DNA of 64,000 bases, from NCBI GenBank assembly GCA_963718315.1, contig CAVQZC010000007.1, forward strand, positions 620,001 through 684,000. The letters run 5' to 3'. This stretch comes from CAVQZC01 sp963718315. Its GTDB lineage: Bacteria > Actinomycetota > Thermoleophilia > Gaiellales > JAICJC01. Below are positions 1 through 7,499 of the stretch, piece by piece. Numbering within the stretch: the stretch's first letter is position 1; every line of letters begins with the position of its first letter. Made by a program: the position numbers and the translations under genes. The notes beneath the pieces were generated by a model. It was not told the origin of the DNA. It searched no databases and was given only the letters and a program-made list of their open reading frames with translations.

Positions 1-9
1 AAGGATCGG

Positions 10-41
10 GCCTGGGCGAGTCGGAGGCGGCTCGCCCAGGC
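10..41. repeat. Perfect 11-bp inverted repeat (hairpin)
   Basis: Arms 10-20 and 31-41 are exact reverse complements around a 10-nt loop. It lies just past the 3' end of the minus-strand gene at 91-657, where it could act as a hairpin terminator, although no T-run follows on either strand. Confidence 0.6.
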
Positions 42-90
42 CCTCGCACCACGACGGGTCGGAGGAACACCCCATCGCGTTGATCGCCGC

Positions 91-657
91 CTACGCGGTC
101 GTGTCCACCGCCAGGCCCTGCCCCTGCGCGCCGCCGACGAGGCCCTCGAGGGACTGCTCGCTGACGCCGTTCTGCTGGGCGAGGGTCTGCAGGCTGGTGC
201 CGTTGACGAGCGCCTGCAGCAGATCGGTGGGCTGCATGCCGAGTGCGCCCGAGATCGACGACAGCATGCTGTCGGCCGAGGTGTCGGTGCCAGACGAGCT
301 CCCGTCCGTCGAGCTGCCACCATGATGGCGGTGGTGATGGTGATGCCCGGAGGGCCCACCCTTCTGATTGACGATCTGCTGCGCCATCGACGACGCGTCC
401 GCGGGCACCTGGGCGCCGTTCTGGGAAGCGGTGTTGAGCGCCTGCGTCACGGCACCGGTCAGGTCGGACTGGGAGACGCCCTTCTGCTGGGCGATCTCCG
501 ACAGGCTCTGGCCCGACTTCAGCGCCGTCGCCAGGTCGCTGGCCGACATCCCCAGCACCGACCCTGCAGACTGCAGCACCTGCTGCCACACCGCGCCGGG
601 GCCCTGTCCGGCGGCCGGCGAGGCAGAGCTCTGGCCGCCATTCACTGAGTCGATCAC
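91..657 (-). CDS. Two-repeat YidB/DUF937-like protein with His-rich linker
   Basis: A 188-aa protein starting with GTG at 657, seven bases after a clear AAGGAG. Two homologous helical modules are visible, at about residues 20-75 and 125-180. Each has an L-G-M-x-x-x-D-L stretch followed by S-L-x-x-(I/L)-A-Q-Q-(K/N)-G-V-S, which resembles the YidB/DUF937 type of bacterial repeat. They are joined by a linker with an HHHHHRHH run at about residues 102-109, flanked by Gly/Ser. No signal peptide or membrane segment is seen. The function is unknown; the histidines could bind metal. It precedes a chromate transporter on the same strand, separated by about 110 bp. Confidence 0.7.
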   Translation of the reverse strand: MIDSVNGGQSSASPAAGQGPGAVWQQVLQSAGSVLGMSASDLATALKSGQSLSEIAQQKGVSQSDLTGAVTQALNTASQNGAQVPADASSMAQQIVNQKGGPSGHHHHHRHHGGSSTDGSSSGTDTSADSMLSSISGALGMQPTDLLQALVNGTSLQTLAQQNGVSEQSLEGLVGGAQGQGLAVDTTA

Positions 658-765
658 ATCCGCTCCTTCGGTGGGGCATTGCTTCCAGAGGCAGTAATCG
701 ACTTAGGGCAATCGAACCTGAGACAGCTCCAATCGTTCTCTTAGGTTGAGCCCCCCGCCGCCTGC

Positions 766-1929
766 TCACGGGATGTGGCCGCCGGCAACAGCGACCACGA
801 TCCCGGCGGCGGCCGCGGCCAGCAGGGTCAGCACCACCCCTCGGCGGAGGGCGAGCAGCAGCACCGCCGCGCCGGCCAGCACCGCGAACTGCCACGGTTC
901 TGAGAGCACCCGGGCCAGCGCCACCGCGGAGCCGAAGATCGCGCCGACGGCGGCCGGCCCGGCTCCGTCCAGGAATGCCTGTGCCCAGGGGCTGGTACGT
1001 ATGCGGGCGAAGTGGGGCCCGCCGACGAGCACGAAGGCAAACGACGGGGCGAACGCGACCACCGCGGCCAGCAGTGCGCCCGGGACGCCGGCGGCGCCGT
1101 ACCCGACGGCGACCACCGTGTGCACCACGGGTCCCGGGGTGACCTGCCCGAGCGCGACGGCATTCAGGAACTGGTCGGACGTCAGCCAGTGATAGCGGTT
1201 GACGGCGTCGCCCTGCATCAGCGGCACGATCACGAACCCGCCCCCATAGGACAGCGCGCCGACCTTGAACGCCACCCACGCGACCGATGCCAGGCCGCCC
1301 CCAAGGAAGCCGGTCGTCGCCAGCAGCGGCAACGGGATCAGGGAGCGCACGCCGAGCTCCTCGCGGGGCACGCCGGCGATGCCCAGCTCGCACAGCCCAC
1401 AGAGCAGGAGGATCAGCACCACCCAGGGGCCGGCGGTCGCCGCCGCGACCCCGCCCGCCGCCAAGTACGCACACCACCGCACGCGGCTGCGGCGCGCCGC
1501 GCGAGCCCAGCTGGCAGGGACCAACCTGGTGCCGGCCTCGACCGCGACCGCCGCGACGGCCGCCCCGGCCCCGGCCCCGGCGCCGCGGACCCAGAGGGGA
1601 GGCGACCCGGCCAGGAACACGGCCGCCAGGGCCAGGATCGCGACCAGCCCGGGCACGATGAATCCCAGCCCACCGACTGCGGCCCCCGCCCTCCCCCGCA
1701 CCCGCCAGGCACAGAAGATCGCGAGCTGGGTCGACGCCGGGCCGGGAAGCAGGTTACAGGCCGCCAGCGCATCCTCGAACTCGGCCGCCTCCAGCCACTT
1801 GCGGCGGTCGACGCACAGCGTCCGCAGCAGCGCGATGTGGGCGGGCGGCCCGCCGAAGCCGATGCACCCGATCCGCCCCCATTCCCGCAACACCGTCCGC
1901 AGCCCTGGTTGGGGGCCGGCGGCGGTCAC
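766..1929 (-). CDS. chrA: Chromate transporter ChrA (two-domain CHR family)
   Basis: This 387-aa membrane protein has two CHR domains. The first begins with LREWGRIGCIGFGGPPAHIA near the N-terminus. The second begins with FKVGALSYGGGFVIVPLM and continues with the family motif LGQVTPGPVV. Ten or more hydrophobic segments are visible. The family expels chromate from the cytoplasm, and many homologues lie in strains where chromate is not the true substrate. The GTG start at 1929 overlaps the TGA of the upstream aminotransferase in a GTGA, indicating translational coupling. A longer open frame upstream runs inside the aminotransferase and is not used. Confidence 0.9.
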   Translation of the reverse strand: MTAAGPQPGLRTVLREWGRIGCIGFGGPPAHIALLRTLCVDRRKWLEAAEFEDALAACNLLPGPASTQLAIFCAWRVRGRAGAAVGGLGFIVPGLVAILALAAVFLAGSPPLWVRGAGAGAGAAVAAVAVEAGTRLVPASWARAARRSRVRWCAYLAAGGVAAATAGPWVVLILLLCGLCELGIAGVPREELGVRSLIPLPLLATTGFLGGGLASVAWVAFKVGALSYGGGFVIVPLMQGDAVNRYHWLTSDQFLNAVALGQVTPGPVVHTVVAVGYGAAGVPGALLAAVVAFAPSFAFVLVGGPHFARIRTSPWAQAFLDGAGPAAVGAIFGSAVALARVLSEPWQFAVLAGAAVLLLALRRGVVLTLLAAAAAGIVVAVAGGHIP

Positions 1930-3263
1930 CCGCGGGTGAGGGCAGTCAGCAGCTCCGCGTACGCCTCGACGTAGCCGTCGACGTCGGCGGGCGTGGCAGG
2001 CACCGGCACGGTCGGCCCGGCGCCGGCCAGCGCCTCCCAGATCCCCCGGTTCGCCAGCCACACCCGCATCAGGCCGGTCAGCTCCGAGTCGGTCAGCGCC
2101 AGGGCGTCTGCGCCGGTTCGCGGCTCCGGCCCGTACCACTGGCCGGTCCGCGGCCCGAAGCGGATGGGCGTCCAGGGCAGCCCGGCAGCCCCGATCGCCG
2201 CCTCGATGCCGTCGGCCAGCACCCCTCCCAGCTCGGTGGTATGGGTGTAAGCCTCCGCGGTCAGCACCTCGGTCAGCGCCGCCTTCGCCGCCGCCGCCGA
2301 CAGCGGGTTGCCGAACAGCGTGCCGCCGGTGGCGATGTTGTGGGAGACGTCGAGCTGGGAGGCCAGCTCCGGGGTGACGCCGTAGGTGCCCATCGGCACG
2401 CCCCCGGCGACAGCCTTGCCGATGCTGACGATGTCCGGTTCGAGCCCGTACAACGCCGTTGCCCCTCCCCGCCCGACGACGTGCGTATGCGTCTCGTCGA
2501 CGGCCAGCAGCGTCCCACGGGCGCGGGTGCGCTCACGCAGCACCGCGTGCCAGTCGTCCTGCGGGAGCAGCATGTGAAGCCCGTTCGACATCGCCGGCTC
2601 GGTGAGGACGAGCGCCACATCCCCGGGGGCGAGCGCCTCCTCCAGCATCGCCGCGTCGTTGAACTCGGCGATCCGGACGCGACCGGTCACACCGCGCGAG
2701 AGGCCGCGCTGCAGCGCCCGGGTCGTGCCGTCGTCGAGATCGACCAGACCTTCCTCGAAGTGCCCGTGGTAGTGGCCGTGGAAGAGCAGGACGACCTCTC
2801 GCCCGGTGGCCGCGCGCGCCAGCCGGATGGCCTCGGTGTTGGCCTGGGTGGCGGCCAGCGTGAACTGCCAGTGCGACACCGGATAGCGACGGGCCAGCTC
2901 CTCGGCCACGTCGATCGATGCCTCGGTCGGCAACAGGAACTGGGTCGAGCGCGCGGCCTGCTCGGAGATGGCGCGGACGATCGACGGGTTGGCGTGGCCG
3001 CAGAACATCGCCATGTCGGAGGCGTTGAAGTCGACGTAGAAGAAGCCGTCGAGGTCGGTGAAGCCGGGGCCGCTGCCGTGCGCGATGTAGACCGGCTGGT
3101 CGTTGTCGGACGCCATCCAGGAGTTGGGGACGCCGTTGGGCATGTGCGCCCTGGCCCGCTCCACGGCCGCCATCGAGCGCGGCCGGGCAGCCCGGAACCG
3201 CTCCAGCTCCTGGGCATGCAGCGAGCGGATCCGATCTTGGTTGAGGTCGCCCTGGGCCGCCAT
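1926..3263 (-). CDS. Class III PLP aminotransferase (glutamate-1-semialdehyde-aminomutase-like)
   Basis: A 445-aa fold-type I PLP enzyme. The PLP-contacting Asp is in LLAVDETHTH and the Schiff-base lysine in SIGKAVAGGVPMG, both typical of class III aminotransferases. The N-terminal MAAVERARAHMPNGVPNSWM and the FNASDMAMFCGHANP segment resemble glutamate-1-semialdehyde 2,1-aminomutase relatives of unknown substrate, not the true HemL. The ATG at 3263 is preferred over the ATG at 3275 because a TATGAT -10 box ends seven bases before it. The chrA start overlaps its stop. The substrate cannot be told from sequence. Confidence 0.85.
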   Translation of the reverse strand: MAAQGDLNQDRIRSLHAQELERFRAARPRSMAAVERARAHMPNGVPNSWMASDNDQPVYIAHGSGPGFTDLDGFFYVDFNASDMAMFCGHANPSIVRAISEQAARSTQFLLPTEASIDVAEELARRYPVSHWQFTLAATQANTEAIRLARAATGREVVLLFHGHYHGHFEEGLVDLDDGTTRALQRGLSRGVTGRVRIAEFNDAAMLEEALAPGDVALVLTEPAMSNGLHMLLPQDDWHAVLRERTRARGTLLAVDETHTHVVGRGGATALYGLEPDIVSIGKAVAGGVPMGTYGVTPELASQLDVSHNIATGGTLFGNPLSAAAAKAALTEVLTAEAYTHTTELGGVLADGIEAAIGAAGLPWTPIRFGPRTGQWYGPEPRTGADALALTDSELTGLMRVWLANRGIWEALAGAGPTVPVPATPADVDGYVEAYAELLTALTRG

Positions 3264-3270
3264 GGGCGAG

Positions 3271-3276
3271 ATCATA
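3271..3276 (-). promoter_or_regulatory. Leaderless -10 box TATGAT for the aminotransferase
   Basis: TATGAT reads on the minus strand seven bases before the ATG at 3263, with no ribosome binding site, so the transcript should start at or next to the start codon. Confidence 0.6.
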
Positions 3277-3292
3277 CGGGCCGCCGGGAAGA

Positions 3293-3718
3293 TCAGCCCG
3301 AGATGGGCACCAGCAGCTCGATCCGGTCGCGGCGCTTGTAGAACTCGACGAACGGCCGCGCCGGGTCGACGCTGGACGCCGCCTCCATGCGCTGGAAGGT
3401 CGGCCCGATCAGCTCGTAGACCCCAGGGGGCTCGCCGGTCAGGATCACCCGCAGGTAGCGGCCGCCGGGAATCACTCCCTCGCGGGCTTCGAAGGCCGCC
3501 GCGTCGTCTCCGTCACGAGTCTCGACGCAGACCCGGTACTCGCGCGCCACGGGATCGAAGATGCCGTAGAACCGGCGGCCGTGCAGTCCGACCGCCCTCT
3601 CGAACGACGCCCACGCCGCCTGCATGGCCGGCACTTCGTCGGCGCAGCTGCGGTACAGCACCGGGATGTCCTCGAGGCGCACGGTGGACGGCCGCAGATC
3701 CGTCAGGAGATCAGACAT
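3293..3718 (-). CDS. GyrI-like small-molecule-binding domain protein
   Basis: A 141-aa stand-alone GyrI-like (AraC effector-binding) domain. Visible family features are the opening strand STVRLEDIPVLYRSC, the central GRRFYGIFDPVAREYRVCVE, the GGRYLRVILTGEPPGVYELIGPTFQRM segment, and the closing PFVEFYKRRDRIELLVPI. No DNA-binding domain is fused. Such solitary domains bind small hydrophobic or cationic ligands, and a few are enzymes. It is divergently transcribed from a second class III aminotransferase with only 34 bp between start codons, suggesting a linked role. Confidence 0.8.
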   Translation of the reverse strand: MSDLLTDLRPSTVRLEDIPVLYRSCADEVPAMQAAWASFERAVGLHGRRFYGIFDPVAREYRVCVETRDGDDAAAFEAREGVIPGGRYLRVILTGEPPGVYELIGPTFQRMEAASSVDPARPFVEFYKRRDRIELLVPISG

Positions 3719-3724
3719 GGCCGG

Positions 3725-3746
3725 ATCTTAAGGAGTGCGGTATGGT
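3725..3746. promoter_or_regulatory. Divergent leaderless -10 boxes (3725-3730 minus, 3741-3746 plus)
   Basis: TAAGAT on the minus strand (3725-3730) lies six bases before the ATG at 3718. TATGGT on the plus strand (3741-3746) lies six bases before the GTG at 3753. The two boxes are ten bases apart, so the promoters overlap and are probably co-regulated. Confidence 0.6.
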
Positions 3747-3752
3747 CGGGCC

Positions 3753-5009
3753 GTGACCCCGCAGGCGCCCGCGGTCGAGCTGTCTCCCGCCGATGCGTAC
3801 GGCGAGCGCTATCCCGCCTCGGCCGCGCTGATGGAGCGGGCGCGGGCGGTCATGCCCGGAGGCAACACCCGCACGACGGCCCACTACGCGCCCTTCCCGC
3901 TGGCGATCGCCCGCGCCGACGGCCTGTTCCTGTGGGACGCCGACGGCAACCGGCTGATCGACCTGCTGATGAACTACACCAGCCTCGTCCACGGGCATCG
4001 CTACCCGCCGGCGATGGAGGCCGTCGAGCTGACGTTGCAGCGCGGCACCGTGTGGCCTGCGCCCAGCGAGGAGCAGGTGCAGCTGGCCGAGCTCCTGTGC
4101 AGACGGATCGAGTCTGTCGAGCAGGTGCGGTTCTGCAACTCGGGCACCGAGGCGGGGATGCTCGCGGTGCGGATCGCCCGCAAGGCGACCGGACGGCGGA
4201 AGGTGCTGAAGGCGAGCCAGGGGTACCACGGCTCCTACCCCGAGCTCGAGGCCGGACCGGAGACCCTGCAAGCGCCATTCGGCGATCTGGTGGCGTTCCG
4301 ATCGGCGATCGAGGAGGACGCATCCGATCTCGCCGCCGTGGTGCTGGAGCCGGTGCTGGGGGGTGTGATCCCTCCGCCGGCGGGGTTCCTGCAGGGAGTC
4401 GCCGTCGCCGCACACGATGCGGGCGCCGTGCTGGTGCTGGACGAGGTGATCACGCTCCGCCTGGGCATCGGGGGCGCGCAGGACGCCCTCGGCATCCGGC
4501 CCGACCTGACGATGATGGGCAAGCTGATCGGCGGCGGCTTCCCGGTCGGCGCGGTGGGCGGCCGCGCCGACCTGATGGGCGTGCTCGACCCCCGCCGGCC
4601 GGATGCGCTGGCACACTCGGGCACGTTCAACGGGAACCCGGTCACCTGCGCCGCGGGCTACGCCACCACCGCCGCCCTGACTGCCGAGGCGATCGAGCGC
4701 GCCTCCGGCCAGGCAGGACGCCTGGCACGGATGCTCGAGCAGTCGGCGGCGCGACACGGCGTCCCCTTCTCGCTGTCGCGTCAGGGCACGCTCCTCAACC
4801 TCTACATGAGCGAGCAGCCCCAGATGCTCCGCATCGAGCGGGAGGACGCTGCGCTGATGGACGCCTTCCACCTGCTGGCGTTGCAACACGGCCTGTTCCT
4901 GGCGCCGCGAGGGCTGGTGGCCGTCGCGACCATCATCGACGACCCGCTGCTGGACGAGATCGGCCAGCGGTTCGACGCGGCGTTCGCCGACGCCGCCCGG
5001 CTCGGATGA
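3753..5009 (+). CDS. Class III PLP aminotransferase (second GSAM-like enzyme)
   Basis: A 418-aa class III aminotransferase. PLP-site motifs are VLVLDEVITLRLG (PLP-contacting Asp) and MMGKLIGGGFPVGAVGG (catalytic Lys). The SGTEAGMLAVRIARKATGR and GTFNGNPVTCAAG segments are standard for glutamate-1-semialdehyde-aminomutase relatives. It differs clearly from the class III enzyme at 1926-3263, so it is not a recent duplicate. The GTG at 3753 is chosen because TATGGT ends six bases before it; a GTG at 3735 would sit directly on the AGGAG. Its stop overlaps the amidase start by ATGA, so the two are co-translated and may act on one nitrogen compound. Confidence 0.85.
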   Translation: MTPQAPAVELSPADAYGERYPASAALMERARAVMPGGNTRTTAHYAPFPLAIARADGLFLWDADGNRLIDLLMNYTSLVHGHRYPPAMEAVELTLQRGTVWPAPSEEQVQLAELLCRRIESVEQVRFCNSGTEAGMLAVRIARKATGRRKVLKASQGYHGSYPELEAGPETLQAPFGDLVAFRSAIEEDASDLAAVVLEPVLGGVIPPPAGFLQGVAVAAHDAGAVLVLDEVITLRLGIGGAQDALGIRPDLTMMGKLIGGGFPVGAVGGRADLMGVLDPRRPDALAHSGTFNGNPVTCAAGYATTAALTAEAIERASGQAGRLARMLEQSAARHGVPFSLSRQGTLLNLYMSEQPQMLRIEREDAALMDAFHLLALQHGLFLAPRGLVAVATIIDDPLLDEIGQRFDAAFADAARLG

Positions 5010-6421
5010 CCGACGAGCTCTGGGCGCTCAGCGCCACCGAGCTGCGCGGCCACTACCTGGCCGGCGACCTGTCACCTGTCGAGGTGACAGAGGCGCTCCT
5101 CGCGCGAATGGAACAGCTCGACCCGGTTCTGCACGCCTTCATCACCCCCACCCCCGAGATCGCGCGCGAGCAGGCGCGGGCGGCGGAAGGCCGGTACCGA
5201 AGCGGCGACACCGAACCGCCACTGCTGGGAGTTCCGGTGTCGATCAAGGACCTGGTGTGGACGAAGGGAGTCCGCACGACGTCAGGCTCGCTTCTGAAGG
5301 CGGACTTCGTGCCCGAGGCCGACGCCCCCGTGGTGGAGCGACTGCGCGACGCAGGCACGGTGATGCTCGGAAAGACCAGCGTCCCCGAGGTCGGCTGGAA
5401 GGCCGAGACCACCAACCGGCTGATCGGCTCGACCTACAACCCCTGGCGGCTCGACCGCGCGGCAGGCGGATCCAGCGGCGGCGCGGCGGCAGCGGTTGCG
5501 TCCGCGATCGGCCCGATCGCACAGGGCTCGGACGGCGCAGGGTCGATCCGCGTGCCCAGCGCCTTCTGTGGCATCTTCGGACTCAAGCCGACGTTCGGCA
5601 CCGTCCCGCTGTGGCCGCCCAGCAGCACCGACACGCTCTCCCACATCGGCCCGATGACCCGCACGGTCGCGGATGCGGCGGTGATGCTGGAGGCGATGGC
5701 GGGGCCGGATCGGCGCGATCTGCACAGCGCAGGCCGGATCCCGGCCCGCTACAGCGACGGCCTCGGCGACGGCATCGATGGCATCCGGATCGCCTACAGC
5801 CCCGACCTCGGCTACGTCGACGTCGATCCCGAGGTGGCCGCGATCTGCGCCGACGCCGCCGCAGAGCTGGGCCGGGCGGGCGCGCGGGTCGACGAGCCGG
5901 GTATCGCGATCCCCGATTCGTGGCCGATCGTCGACGCCCTGTGGGCGACGTCCGAGGCGGCGGAGTACCCGCACGGCGTCGGCGACGTGCGTGACCGTCT
6001 CGACCCCGGACGCCTCGCAGTGCTCGACGCCGGGCTGCGAATGACCGGCGCTGAGCTGGCCGCCGCCACCGCGGCGCGGCACACCCATTACCGCCGGGTG
6101 GACGCGCTGCTCGAGAACACCGACCTGCTGGCGACGCCGAGCGTCCCCGTACCCGCCTTCGAGGCTGGACTCGACTCGCCGATCCGGGACGGGCGCCAAA
6201 CCAGCTATCTGGGCTGGACCGGGTTCACCTACCCGTTCAACCTGAGCGGGCACCCGGCAGCGACGATGCCGTGCGGGTTCACCTCGGATGGCCTCCCCGT
6301 CGGCCTGCAGCTCGTCGGCAGGATGGGGGAGGACGCCCTCGTGTTACGCGCCGCGGCCGCGTTCGAGGCGCTCCGGCCGTGGCGACCGGGCCTCGACGCC
6401 CTCGGGCGCCAGCTGGTCTAG
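5006..6421 (+). CDS. Amidase signature family hydrolase
   Basis: A 471-aa amidase with the full Ser-cisSer-Lys triad: Lys near residue 81 (VPVSIKDLVW), the cis-Ser near 155 (AGGSSGGAAAAVAS), and the nucleophile in QGSDGAGSIRVPSAFCGIFG. Length and the closing GLPVGLQLVGRMGEDALVLRAA segment are typical. It starts with the ATG that overlaps the aminotransferase stop by four bases. The family hydrolyses amides or carbamates, and the substrate is not predictable here. The stop lies in a CTAG shared with the convergent peptidase gene. Confidence 0.9.
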   Translation: MTDELWALSATELRGHYLAGDLSPVEVTEALLARMEQLDPVLHAFITPTPEIAREQARAAEGRYRSGDTEPPLLGVPVSIKDLVWTKGVRTTSGSLLKADFVPEADAPVVERLRDAGTVMLGKTSVPEVGWKAETTNRLIGSTYNPWRLDRAAGGSSGGAAAAVASAIGPIAQGSDGAGSIRVPSAFCGIFGLKPTFGTVPLWPPSSTDTLSHIGPMTRTVADAAVMLEAMAGPDRRDLHSAGRIPARYSDGLGDGIDGIRIAYSPDLGYVDVDPEVAAICADAAAELGRAGARVDEPGIAIPDSWPIVDALWATSEAAEYPHGVGDVRDRLDPGRLAVLDAGLRMTGAELAAATAARHTHYRRVDALLENTDLLATPSVPVPAFEAGLDSPIRDGRQTSYLGWTGFTYPFNLSGHPAATMPCGFTSDGLPVGLQLVGRMGEDALVLRAAAAFEALRPWRPGLDALGRQLV

Positions 6422-7311
6422 TAGCTGTTGTGCCAGGTGGTGGTAAAGGCGTTTCCGCCGGTCAACGAGGTCACCGAGCTGAGCGTGTAGGTGCGGGTCG
6501 CGTCACCCATGGTCATCTTGATCGGGCTGCTGTCGGCGATGTAGCTGCCGATCGTGCCGGCCTTCCCATGGGCGGTCTCGACGCCGCTGGTCAGCGTCCA
6601 GGTGCCGTAGTCGGCCAGCGGCGCCACCCCGATTGCAAACGCGGGGCGCTCGGCGATCCACTCGACGCTGGTGTCGAAGCACTTGGTCGTCGCGCACGTC
6701 GCCTTGTGGGTGAACCCGGCGGCGGGGTGGGTCGAATCGGTGACCACCAGCGTGTAGTTCGCTCCGCTGCGTGCGATGGAGGTTCTGATCAGGTCGCCGG
6801 CGTGGAGCGACTTCCCGACCTCGACGGCGCCGGCCGGGAACATCTCGTACCAGGTGAAGTAGGTGGCGACGCCCTGGTAGCACCAGCTGGTCGTGCCGGC
6901 CTGCTCGACGGTGGTGTTGTTGAACCCGTCGAGCCCGATCCAGTTGGACATGATCTGGTCCTCAGCGCCGCACGTGACCTGGGGTACGACCCACGAACCG
7001 GCGGCATGCGTGAACGTGCCCTTGGGGCCGACGTCGACGTAGCCCGCCCAGTTGTACGAGCCAAGACTCTTGCCGTTCCCAGCCGAGCGGGTCGGCTGCC
7101 TGAGCAGCGTTGAGCGGCTGTGGTGCAGATAGGCGACGAGCGCGGAGCGGGCATCTGCCAGGAACGCGGCTGAGGGTTGGCGGGCCGTGGTGCGGTGTGC
7201 GGGTGCCGCGGCGGAGCCGCGTACCGCATGGCTCAGGGAGCCTCCGTGGGCACCGGCGACCAAGCTCGCGGCCACGACGACCAATCCGATGATTCCTACT
7301 ACCTTGCGCAT
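6418..7311 (-). CDS. Secreted glutamic peptidase, family G1 (eqolisin-like)
   Basis: A 297-aa exported protein. The signal peptide is MRKVVGIIGLVVVAASLVAG, preceded by an AGG-type ribosome site. The G1 domain covers about residues 80-297. The catalytic Gln sits in TTVEQAG and the catalytic Glu in VEWIAERP, with the usual YNWAGY opening and SNWIGLDG strand. G1 peptidases act at acid pH and are insensitive to pepstatin; they are best known from fungi, with scattered bacterial members. The protein is expected outside the cell. A long upstream frame with no signal peptide was not used as the start. The gene ends in the CTAG shared with the amidase stop. Confidence 0.88.
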   Translation of the reverse strand: MRKVVGIIGLVVVAASLVAGAHGGSLSHAVRGSAAAPAHRTTARQPSAAFLADARSALVAYLHHSRSTLLRQPTRSAGNGKSLGSYNWAGYVDVGPKGTFTHAAGSWVVPQVTCGAEDQIMSNWIGLDGFNNTTVEQAGTTSWCYQGVATYFTWYEMFPAGAVEVGKSLHAGDLIRTSIARSGANYTLVVTDSTHPAAGFTHKATCATTKCFDTSVEWIAERPAFAIGVAPLADYGTWTLTSGVETAHGKAGTIGSYIADSSPIKMTMGDATRTYTLSSVTSLTGGNAFTTTWHNSY

Positions 7312-7320
7312 TTGCTGCCT

Positions 7321-7348
7321 TTTGTAGAACAAACCAAACCTCTTACAA
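7321..7348 (-). promoter_or_regulatory. Candidate promoter for the G1 peptidase
   Basis: On the minus strand, TTGTAA (7343-7348) and TACAAA (7321-7326) are spaced by 16 bp in an unusually AT-rich stretch just before the peptidase start. The fit to consensus is moderate, and the -10 box is close to the start codon. Confidence 0.4.
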
Positions 7349-7401
7349 ACATATACAGGCGCGCCACGATCACGGCAAATCGAACCCGCCGATGTGCGTG
7401 C

Positions 7402-7440
7402 TAGAGTCGCCTCGTGGCACCGAATCTCCTCACTGCTTGA
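7402..7440 (+). promoter_or_regulatory. Leaderless leader-peptide ORF before the MFS exporter
   Basis: TAGAGT (7402-7407) ends six bases before a GTG at 7414. That GTG opens an eight-codon ORF, M-A-P-N-L-L-T-A, with its stop at 7438-7440. The exporter start is 60 bases downstream on the same transcript. This arrangement resembles a regulatory leader peptide, but translation is inferred. Confidence 0.45.
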
Positions 7441-7460
7441 CGGCGCGCGGCCGCGCGCCG
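7441..7460. repeat. Perfect 20-bp GC palindrome in the exporter leader
   Basis: All 20 bases read the same on both strands. It begins immediately after the leader-peptide stop codon and ends 40 bases before the exporter start. It could be an RNA hairpin that changes with leader translation, or a DNA operator for a dimeric repressor. Confidence 0.6.
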
Positions 7461-7499
7461 CCTTCATCCAGCCCGTCCTGCGTCTCAGGAGATTTGTTC

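Noticed and set aside
331..354. His-rich run as an artificial affinity tag or vector sequence
   Set aside because: It lies inside a natural two-repeat protein with mixed codons and an Arg within the run, and no vector sequence surrounds it.
766..2139. chrA extended N-terminally to 2139
   Set aside because: The extra 70 codons are Arg-rich shadow sequence inside the aminotransferase gene; the GTGA overlap at 1926-1929 gives a clean start.
2241..3341. Long plus-strand frame opposite the first aminotransferase
   Set aside because: Arg/Gly/His-rich antisense shadow typical of high-GC genes; the minus strand has clear motifs.
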